Assembly: GCF_029227915.1 (NCBI RefSeq)
Contig: NC_079889.1
Location: 9,982,001 to 10,046,000, forward strand
Length of the DNA: 64,000 bases
Source: Hydractinia symbiolongicarpus
Lineage: Eukaryota > Cnidaria > Hydrozoa > Anthoathecata > Hydractiniidae
Direction: 5' to 3'
Shown: positions 33,929 to 43,742 of the stretch, in pieces
Layout of the letters: each line of letters starts with the position of its first letter
Position numbering within the stretch: position 1 is the stretch's first letter
Notes under the pieces: generated by a model
Seen by the model: only the letters and a program-made list of their open reading frames with translations
Databases searched by the model: none
Told to the model about the DNA's origin: nothing
Position numbers and translations under genes: made by a program

Positions 33929-36900
33929 ATGATATCACAAGCTTATGAAGAAGAGCGGATTATAAAACAGCTTACACAACACAAAAACAGCTTACACGCT
34001 AAACTTTGCTCACACAACCTTCTTAAAGAGAACTAATCTTGCATCTTTATTAGAATTTTATGAAGAAGAAAAAATCTTATGTTTAATTCGATTTTATTAA
34101 TTGAAGCCACCAGCACAGAAAAATCCTTCTTTGTGTTAACTTTGCACTTGGCAAGTTCCATTCTCATACTCTCTGGTGGCGACTTTTCCATTCCCTAGGG
34201 TTAACGAAATTTTTTTTAGTGAATAAACAGACTGTTTCTTAGACGGTATAACATAAAATACACAATTTTATCTACTCTCTGAATTATTATTGACATACGG
34301 GTTTTTAGGCATTCTGATTAGCTTAGCCCTTTTAACGACGGACCGATATGAACCGGTTTTTGTCTGTTGTCAAGAAAGTTAGTACCTTAAAAGGTGCAAA
34401 ATTCTTATCATCAATTTTAATTCTAAATGTGTCTTTATTTACACCGGCAATACATTTTACCATCTCCGCAAAAAAATGTTCCGTAAAATAAAAGTTCTAA
34501 TAAAATTTGGCTGATAATAAGTCGATAGGGTGCGCTGATGCAAGCAATCCACACGAATGTGCGGCTTGGTTTTGCTGTGCTCAGCGCTCATCCCGATGTC
34601 ACTCAAGATGAATTGTTGAATACATTTATAGGAACGTAATTCCGTAAATTAACAAACCGACTGACTGTTTTTTGCTATGGTTAACTACAGGTTGTAACGG
34701 AATTTACAACGTTGAGAATGCTTTATTAATTTGAGCGGTCCACTAGTATGCGACACATTTCTATACCTGCACTTGGTGCTGAACCTGGCATTCAACACTG
34801 GGTCACATTTCTTGTGGTTTAAAAAGCCGCTTCCACGCCAGGTTCCCCGACCAACGTTTCACCTTGAAAAATTCTCGTAGGAATTATACCCTATGTCCTC
34901 GTGACTTCCATCATGTTTCCTAGAAAGGCAACGGAATTAAATACAGCAATCAACTGATTGTTTTATACCTTGATTAGTCTACATAAAGGAGAATCTGTGA
35001 TATGGTTGACCTTCCACCTCATGTAATCTTATTTTGTTGTAAGATTTTGCTATAGATATTTGTCACTTTTCAATAACTTTCCTATTACTGATAAGGTAAC
35101 CTTCTAAACGTTATGTAAAGTTAAATTTTGATTTTGGCACACTAGCCTAATTGGAAATATAATATGTAAGATTAGTGGTGGATCTAGGGTATGCCAAGCT
35201 AGTCGGGTGGACGGTTCATTGTTGAAATTTTTTAAAAAAATTTCGCTTAACACAAAATCCTCCCTGGGTGCTTTCCTAAAATGCGGCGTGTTGATTTTCT
35301 GTAGATATGCACATTAGATATACAAATACGTATATTATATGTAGCTTAGCGCATATTTATAAATGATGTGGCGTAATACGTAAGAAACTGCCTGATTATC
35401 CTGCAACTTACTTTGCATGATGTTTTATCAGGGGACTCAAAATTCAATTCTTGTCTTCATTCACCGTAAAAATAGTAGCATGTACCCCTTAATTGAATTT
35501 GGACGCACTTGGACTTATTTTCAATTTGATTTTGTAAGGGGATAAAAAAGAGAAATAACAGTAATATGCGAACGTAAAAAGCATAATACAACCCCCGCAA
35601 TTTTGAAATATGTACGTCGAAGTACGTCAAGAATATTTCATTTAGGGATAGTACCCTGTAAAAAACCGTTAAAAACAGGAACAAATGATGCTTCTCTTCG
35701 TCGTACAATTATTTGTGGCAACAAAAATACAATAATAAACAACATATTTAATTTTGAAGATGTATTATCAAAGTCATGAAACGTCCAAAAAACAAGAAGT
35801 TTAAAAAAGTTTTGCAATTACCCCCTGATTAATTAATTACGACTAACTTGTAAAGAAATTTTGTTGCACGATGTTGCTAGGCCATAGTAGAGCTAGAAGG
35901 TTTTTCTGCCAAAGTTTATCTATCGATTAAGTTGGATAAAGGAAATTGTTGTGCCTGATACTGTGAAGTTTCGAGTTCCAAGCAGATTTGAAGTGGAATG
36001 AAGAAGTTGCTCTTTTTAAATCAACGATTTTAGCTTGACAAAATGGTTTATTCTCGAAAAATCCTATTTTCTGGTGAAATTTGTTTATCGATAGACGGTG
36101 TTACTATGTTGTTATTAAGGTATGCAAAAATTCTAATGTTTTGCGAGTGTTTTTAGCTAGTTAGAATATACATAAAATGGGTGCTAAGACAACTTTCATA
36201 TTTCTGCACTACCAAAATAATAGATCCACTAAATATTTGTAAAGCATTGATACAAAACGCAAGAATATATTGTCAGTGTTTCAGCAACAATGTGTTCTAA
36301 ATGTTTTTTTGCTTTCCAATACGTAATTTCGGAATTAGGAAACCATCTTTAATTTTCAACTGCAGTGTAACAGGTTGCACTTTGAACCCTCCGTTTTCAG
36401 TAGCGAAGCTTCTAAAATTGCTAAAAAGAAAAGACTTTTTTGAGATTTTTGCCGCTTTTCTGGAGATGTTTTGTTTACGTGGGTACTGAGATACCTATTT
36501 TAACTATGCATGTAGCTATATTAATGGTCTGTCATTGTATCATATGTCAATCGCGATAAATTTCGATTTGATGTTTTCTAACAGTGGTTTGAGGCAATCA
36601 CTTTTAATCAGTATCTGATCTCTGTTTACTTTTTTGTCTAAGCCAGTAACTTTCAAATTTCTAATGAGAGATATTACTTCTTAGCGGAGCTTTGTAACTT
36701 GATCAGTCTTTATGCACGAATATAAAATTTAATTTTTTGTGAACAATTTTTCTTTCCTTTTGCAGAATTTAAATGAACAACTCGTTGTACTGTTTGAAAT
36801 TACGAGAAATGTCTGCGATCCTTTTCTGACCTTTTTTTTATAACTGAAGCTATCCACACGAAGCACACCAAGCATTATTTTTTGTTTATGAGTTGCCACT

Positions 36901-36998
36901 TATAATTTGCTTCAATAAAAAAAATTATTTATGGTTTCATATTGTTTATTTTAGATTTATATTCTCTTTAAAAGAAAATGCGTTCTTATGCCTTTTGT
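33929..36998. other. No gene; scattered repeats
   Basis: A diverged copy of the 32052 repeat lies at about 34295-34345. No exon or RNA gene could be supported. Confidence 0.4.
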
Positions 36999-37000
36999 CA

Positions 37001-37030
37001 GCCTCGTTCCCAGGGCCTTTATGATAAAAG
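37001..37030 (+). repeat. Isolated TIR-like end (CCTCGTTCCCAGGGC)
   Basis: Matches the outer end of the TIRs at 23774 and 28495. No partner end or target duplication was found nearby, so it may be a solo or truncated end of a related element. Confidence 0.5.
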
Positions 37031-37348
37031 TGTTGGCCACTTAGAGAACGACTTAGGGTAAAGATTTAGGGATGACTTCGGTACTAAATTATGGATACCC
37101 TTGCAAGGTCGTCATTGTGTATTTTGATTTTGCTGGCGATCTTTGAATCGGAAACACGCGTCGCGATTACGAATGTATGCAGCCTCTTCTTACTTACAAG
37201 CTAACAATTTCTTCAAAAATATTTTTAGAGACCAAATTAAATGTTCAATAAATCCGCCTGTTAGTGGTTTAGGATTGAAATTAAATGATTTCGGAGACAT
37301 TTTACAATTTTCGGAACCGAAGCTATCTGTCAGAGTAACAGCAACGTT

Positions 37349-37477
37349 AATTGAATTTAATTTCGTATGTATGGCCAAGGCCGGTCACGTGGTTTTTTAA
37401 GTGTTTAAAGGGCGTACAAGGCATGGAAGCGCTCACATGTCAATTAGTTCTTGAACCGTACACGATAAAACTGTTTG
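37349..37477 (+). repeat. A1 split direct repeat
   Basis: Direct repeat of 41411-41539; one difference in 129 bp (A at the CACG-TAAAA position where A2 has T). Confidence 0.9.
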
Positions 37478-37494
37478 TCCACAATTCACTCGAA

Positions 37495-38245
37495 ATGACG
37501 GAGCAACAAGAAGCGTCAATGGAGACAAATAACGCTGAACCCGACATACTACAACATCTAACAAACTACTTTGACCGTAAATTCCAAGAACAGAACGAAA
37601 ATCTAGAACAGAGGCTTACCACTGGATCGAAAAACTTGGAAAAACGTCTTCTGGAGCAGCACAAGATCAGTAAAACCGAATTTAAATGCAGAGGTAATAA
37701 AATACAACATCAATTCAATAGCGATTTAATTCAAAGTCTAGAAATAATAAAACAACTAGTAAAAGATGGTTCGATTACAAGATCTTCCAAAAAGATTGAT
37801 AATGTCATAGATGATCTCCACAAGCGAAACAAATGTATCCGTTTCGCAGATAAATCTCCGGCTGGATGGGCTGCTGTCGACGAATACTTATCCGACGATC
37901 TTGCCAGCGATTCAGAGGATGAAAAAAAAGATGAAGGCTGCGGAAAACAGGGCTCTGAACAAGAAAAAGGCGACCAAGAGAAAGTCAACCTTCGATCATG
38001 TTCCACGTCGGCCCCCATACCAGTCTTTTTCATTCACACACCCTTCGCAGCATCAAAATTTTATCCCCTTCGACTCACAATCTGCACCTCCGGGGAAGCC
38101 TATCTTCGGGCTATCTCAACAGCAACCAAGATTCGCAAATCAATACCAGCGAAGTTACCAACAGCCACAACAGCGAATTCTGTGTTTCGGATGCGGAAAA
38201 CAAGGACATTGGCTAAAGGACTGCCCTGACCTCAAACAACCCTAA
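37495..38245 (+). pseudogene. Gag-like ORF of the Ngaro-like element
   Basis: From an ATG at 37495 the frame encodes a Gln/Glu-rich, probably coiled-coil segment and an acidic stretch. At the run of eight A's (about 37923-37930) it shifts to the frame that ends at 38245. That frame has a Pro/Gln-rich linker and a CCHC zinc knuckle, CFGCGKQGHWLKDC. The stop at 38243-38245 lies in the same frame as the downstream RT, with no second stop between, so Gag and Pol may be separated only by this codon. Confidence 0.65.
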
Positions 38246-39948
38246 AGAAAAGGCAAAAGTAAGTGTGATACTGTTTCTACTGTATATATTTTTTTTGAAT
38301 GCAATAGGTCTTATTCGCGCCAAGCTAATCCTCCACATACCGTAAAGGGCAATCTCAGGCGGCGTCTACCTTACTGGGAGAACATAGGCACTAATAAAAC
38401 TATTTTAGAACTTATAAAATACGGATACAAAATTCCCTTTTTCACCACCCCTAAAAAGGCTTCTTTCAAAAACAACTGTTCGGCTCTTGACAATGAAGAT
38501 TTTGTAAATAAGGTATTACACGAGTTACCTAAAACCGGAAGAATAAAAGAGATGGCTACTGAGCCACACGTGGTTAATCCACTGAGCGTTAGTTCGTCCA
38601 AAAATAAGAAGAGACTTATTCTTGACCTGAGACATGTAAACAAACACGTGTACAAACAAGAAACCACATTCGATGATTGGAAGATTTTCGGAGAATTTGT
38701 TGAGGAAAATGGTTTCATGTTCAAATTTGACATAAAACAAGGCTATCATCACATAGAAATTGCTCCAGAGCATCAAAAATATTTAGGATTTTCTTGGGTA
38801 ACAAATGGCGAAAAAAGGTATTTTGTTTTTACAGTCCTACCGTTTGGTCTCTCTTCTGCCCCTTTTATTTTCACAAAAACAATGCGAGTCCTCGTAAAAC
38901 ACTGGCGAAAACATGCTATAAAATTTGCATGTTTTATTGATGACGGCGCTGGCACAAGCAATACCTATGAATCGACTCTGAGGGCGTCAAACTTCGTCCG
39001 AGACTCGCTTAAGAAATCTGGGTTTGTCGCAAACAACGACAAATCTCTGTGGAGTCCCACTCAAAACATGACATGGCTCGGCATTAATCTAGATCTGAAG
39101 AAAAAACTTTTTTCTATACCTTCCCAGCGAATAATTTCTACTCTTTCGAGTTTACAATTCATTCTTGATTCCCTACCGTACACGTCAGCACGAAAATTAG
39201 CAAAATTTTGCGGAAAAATCTTATCCATGAAATTTGTTATAGGCAATTTGGCCCAACTGAAAATTAGACGAGTTTATTATCTTATTGAATCGCGAATATC
39301 ATGGGACTCCCGAATGAACATGTCACACGCTTCAGAAGCTGTGAAAGAACTGTTCTTTTGAAAGAACAATCTGCTAAAACACACTAAGAGACCAATGACA
39401 CGGGGAAATACTCCCTGGTTAATCGTTTGTTATGATGCGAGCGATACAGGGCTGGGTGCACACACGTGGCACAAGAATAGAATGCATATTTCTATTAAGA
39501 ATTTCACACTAACGGAAAGCCTAATGCACTCCACGTGGAGAGAGCTATACAATATTCGCTACAATCATTAAAATCAGTTTTATGCAACAAAGCAGTACTT
39601 TGGAAGACAGATAATTACGCGAGCCATTGTATAATAAGAGGAGGCAGCTCAAAGAAAAACTTACAGATATTGGCAGAAAATATTTTTGATATTTGTAAGA
39701 AACAAAAAATAGATTTAAATGTCGAATGGGTCCCAAGAAACCAAATTCAATACGCTGATAAATTAAGTCGTTATACGGACACGGACAATTGGGAAATCAC
39801 AAAAAGCTTTTTCGAATACCTAAACAGGCTCTGGGGTCCATTCACCGTAGATAGGTTTGCTAATGACGAAAACAAAAAGGTGGGCAGGTTCAACTCAAAA
39901 TATTATTGTCCGGAAACTGAATGCGTAAACGCCTTTAGTACCTCGTGA
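38246..39948 (+). pseudogene. Reverse transcriptase-RNase H of the Ngaro-like element
   Basis: RT blocks are LILDLRHVNKHV, FKFDIKQGYHHI (catalytic Asp), FTVLPFGLSSAPFIFTK and CFIDDGAG (active site, with FIDD replacing the usual YxDD). A TGA stop falls at 39359-39361. The same frame then reads CYDASDTGLGAH and STWREL, the RNase H Asp and Glu blocks. It shifts again near 39535 into a frame with LWKTDNYAS and EWVPRNQ, stopping at 39948. At least two lesions make it non-functional as read. After 39948 the connection to the recombinase reads KASGTLVAPYWPSAAFWPF, typical of this class. Confidence 0.75.
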
Positions 39949-41294
39949 AAGGTTTTAAAACACATGCAGACCTGTAAAGCTTCGGGCACACTGGTGGCCC
40001 CATACTGGCCTTCGGCAGCGTTTTGGCCATTTTTAACTGATTCAACAGGGGACTTCCAAAAATTTATTAAAAACTTCAGGATCTTTGACAATCCCAATTT
40101 ATGCGTTACTCAAGGAGAGTGCAAAAAATCCGCCATAGGTTCAAAGCATTTTAAAAGCAAAATAATAGTTTTCAAACTGCAATTTACATAAACCGAATCC
40201 ACAGGACAGCGACAGCGTCGTCACTGGACTAAGACATGCAGTCACTGGACAAACAAAAACTCTTAAAATCAATAGGCAAGGTTTTTTACATTTTAGAACT
40301 CTTTGCAAGTCATTTTTACGCAACATTTGGAAAACGAAACTTTGAGGCATTTAGCAGAAGATCTACCAGAATATATCTTAAATTCCAGGGCGAATAACAC
40401 GATAAAAACGTACTATTATTCTTTTAATTCATGGAATACATGGTGTCAAAAATATTCTGTATCAAAATTACCAGCTCTACCGCTAACAGTTGCGTTGTAC
40501 ATAACCTAACCCAAATGAACAGTTCTTATCCTAAAATCGAAATCGCATTCTACGCTATCCAGTATTTTCACAATTTGACAGGCTACAATAACCCATGCGA
40601 CCACACTTTACCAAAAAATATGCTCAAAGCCGCTAAACGCCTACTACAACGTCAAACTCGCAAGAAAGACATAATTACGGTTGAACATTTGCACGCATTA
40701 CATAAACAACTTGTTAAAAGCGAAGCTGTTAACCTTTACAAACTTAGAACTTTTAATATCTTTTTCTTGGGATTCTGTGGCTTTCTTAGGTTTTCGGAAA
40801 TTAGTAATCTGAAAAGATGTGACGTCAATTACAAAAATAGCTTTATGAAACTGTTCATAGCGAAAAGCAAAACAGATATCTACAGAGAAGGACACTGGGT
40901 TTACATCAGCGCTTGCGGAAATGGGATCTGCCCAGTGTATAATTTAACTGAGTATATGAAGTATGTACCTGCTGAGCCTGATTCCTATCTGTTTAGAGCG
41001 GTCACAGTTACATCAAACAACAAATTCGGAAGTTTTAAAAAGGTGAATCGCCCAATCAGCTACACAACAACAAGAGAAAATGCACTCGATGCACTGGCAT
41101 CAATCGGATTGGATAGGACAAGATTCGGACTCCACAGCCTACATGCTGGAGGAGCAACAGCAGCGGCAAATGCAGACGTCCCAGACCGTCTTTTTAAACG
41201 ACATGGTAGATGGCGTTCGGAGACAGCCAAAGATGGTTATGTGGAGGACGACGCAGAGCATTTACTATATGTTACAAGAAATCTAGGCCTTTGA
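39949..41294 (+). pseudogene. Tyrosine recombinase of the Ngaro-like element
   Basis: An N-terminal helical segment begins near 40303 and shifts frame at about 40500 into the main frame, which ends at 41294. Catalytic landmarks are Arg in FLRFSEI, then LHSLHAGGATAAAN, HGRW and the final Tyr region KDGYV. The second Arg of the H-x-x-R box is replaced by His (codon CAT, one transition from CGT), which should abolish strand cleavage and joining. This fits CpG-type decay of an inactive copy. Confidence 0.75.
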
Positions 41295-41320
41295 AACACC
41301 TACTAACCCTAACTTTTTCG

Positions 41321-41412
41321 TACATAACTACTACTACTAGAGTCTTCCCTGTCGCAAAAATAAAAAAATAAATAAGGTTATTTTCGGTTGAGCGCAGCGT
41401 ATTAGAAAATAA
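41321..41412 (+). repeat. B1 split direct repeat
   Basis: TACATAACTACTACTACTAG, then AGTCTTCCCTGTCGCAAAAA and GGTTATTTTCGGTTG, repeated at 41834-41939. Confidence 0.85.
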
Positions 41413-41539
41413 TTGAATTTAATTTCGTATGTATGGCCAAGGCCGGTCACGTGGTTTTTTAAGTGTTTAAAGGGCGTACAAGGCATGGAAGCGCTCACAT
41501 GTCAATTAGTTCTTGAACCGTACACGTTAAAACTGTTTG
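41411..41539 (+). repeat. A2 split direct repeat
   Basis: Second copy of A1, directly abutting B1. Confidence 0.9.
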
Positions 41540-41833
41540 ATTACCTATAAGATAAGCAGTTTTATTTTGAATAGTTTATAATGTTGTTGTTAATAACAGT
41601 GTAATTTTTTAATGCTACCCTTAACCTTGGAGGGTTAGTGGCTGTAGCACTGGGGTCTAAGGATATGTTTCCCCATAGAATGCGGTTTTTCGCATCCGGC
41701 TTAGCCACGATTTCGGAAACATTTCGATTGTAAATTAGTGGTTGTAATTTAGTTCGTAGGAGATATAGATGTATTATATTGCGTTATGACTACCGATAGC
41801 ACACGGTTCCTAACTAAGATGACAAACTATACA

Positions 41834-41939
41834 TACATAACTACTACTACTAGTTGAAGTTCTTTGAGTCTTCCCTGTCGCAAAAATAAGAAAATAAATA
41901 AGGTTATTTTCGGTTGGGCGCAGCGAATTAGAAAATAAT
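41834..41939 (+). repeat. B2 split direct repeat
   Basis: Second copy of B1 with a 13-base insertion (TTGAAGTTCTTTG); it ends the element. Confidence 0.85.
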
Positions 41940-43351
41940 CTTATTCTGTTTTATTTTTTTTTGTTCTTCCTATTTTACCTAGTTAAGTGAAAATCGTTTT
42001 ACCTTATCCTACGGAGGAAAATCGGTCCAACATTAGTTACAGAAAGTGCTTGCAAATATACAACTTATTTACTGTGAAACATTTTATTGTTGAGCGTAAC
42101 AACATCCAATTGTACTGTATCAATTGCACTCCTTCTTGGAGATAAAACTAACGTTCTATTAAGCACACAGACAAAAATAAACAGAATTTAATTGGAGTGT
42201 CATGAAATTAACATCGCTGTTCAATTTGGCGGCAATTTTTTGCTTTTCCGATTATGCAAATTATTCAGCAGTTTAAGTAAACATTTTGTAAGAAGAAGAA
42301 GCCAAGATTTAAAAAATAAATATAAAAGGTAAAGTTTTACATAAATTAATTAATAATAACATACGGTATTATCGAATTTCTCAGAATTGCGGTGTAAATA
42401 TGGAACAATGATATTTTATAATTATTTCAGTTCAGTTTTTTAATTCCTAAATCTTCTGTTTTAAATTTAATAAAAAATGATGTTTGCACGTTATTTCATT
42501 ACACGTTTTTTTATAAGAACCTGTAAAATATGACTTGATGTTGACAGTTCTTGTATATGAGGCTGGCTGTCCTTATGTTTTAAGCTTTTTAAGACTGAGT
42601 TGTTGCTCTTTTGTTTTTAATGGATTTTTACGGGAATGTTTACCTGAAGGTTTTCTTGAATGAGCAAGTGGGCGTTTTTTGTTGCATTTGTTGTAGGTGA
42701 ATTATCAGTAGCTTGTGAGAGAGAATTACAAGAAAATTTATTCACTGTATTGTGGTAATTTCATGGTAAAATATAGCCTAGTTAACTAAGCTTTCTTCTC
42801 TAAGTTGATAAAAGGAGTTTCTCTCAAACAAAAGCTAAAAGCGAACCAATGACTCAGCGGAAACCCCGAGTTTAAATTGAACAATGTGATTAATCGCTTC
42901 GAAAGCCATTTTATTTTATCTGTGAGTTGTTTACCAAGCTTGGCCACATCTTACTATGGTAAAAACATTATAGTTTACTAATGTTTCTTAGGGGTGAGTG
43001 AAACCACTCGCTGGATTATTCGGATGAAAAGGGCTTTCCCCGACATGTACCACGTGAGCAAAGAACAATAGAAATAGCCAATAAAAAAGCACGGGCAGAA
43101 TTTGGTCGCAGAAAAATCGTTTGAGACCCACCGTTATTTTTTCCCACCTTAACTACTCCGATTTCCCTGTGGTAAAAAAAATTACGCTGGGTCTCCTGGC
43201 TAGATAAAATACGGTCTCAGGGTGTTTTCAAAACAATGATGTGTGCCTGAGACTATTCCTCTTTTGTTCTTTTTTTTCGGCAAAAGAACGTTGATGTAAA
43301 GTTGCCCTTTTAAAAAAATGTATCTTATTTCCGCGCGTTTTCTTTTTAATA
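41940..43351. other. No supported feature between two transposons
   Basis: AT-rich non-coding sequence. Confidence 0.4.
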
Positions 43352-43742
43352 TACAGTAGAGTCTCCATAACTCGAACCTCTATAACTCGAATCTCTCCTT
43401 AACTCGAACAAATTCGTTGGCACCGTGAAAATTTCCTAATAAACTCTTATAAAAAAACCTCTACAACTCGAACCTCTATAACTCGAATCTTCCCTTAACT
43501 CGAACAAATTTTTTTGTCCCTTGGAGACTTTTCTCTCCATAACTCGAATTTTCTGACATCATAATCAAAATTCGAACAGTTTTCCTGATAAATTGGGTCT
43601 AAAAATCTTGTTAATACGTGTTTTGCAGGCCTTATTATTAATTCGAATGATTAATGATGCGTCATCCAAACCTTTCGAACGTCTTTTTCGAACGTTTTCG
43701 AGAAAATCTAAAGAATTTCAAAAGAAAGACACTCTCATAACA

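Larger units (their letters stand above)
37349..41939 (+). mobile_element. Ngaro-like tyrosine-recombinase retrotransposon (degenerate)
   Basis: Split direct repeats define it. A1 (37349-37477) is repeated as A2 (41411-41539), 129 bp with one mismatch. B1 (about 41321-41412) is repeated as B2 (about 41834-41939). The order A1-genes-B1-A2-B2 is that of PAT/Ngaro elements, not DIRS, which has inverted ends. Gag, RT-RNase H and tyrosine recombinase follow in order. No methyltransferase domain is seen between RT and recombinase, favouring Ngaro. A spacer of about 294 bp separates A2 and B2, and B2 has 13 extra bases. Several stops and frameshifts disrupt the genes, so this copy is not autonomous. 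Confidence 0.8.

Noticed and set aside
37143-37400. 85-codon ORF just before the Ngaro-like element
   Set aside because: It overlaps the A1 repeat in another frame and has no motif.
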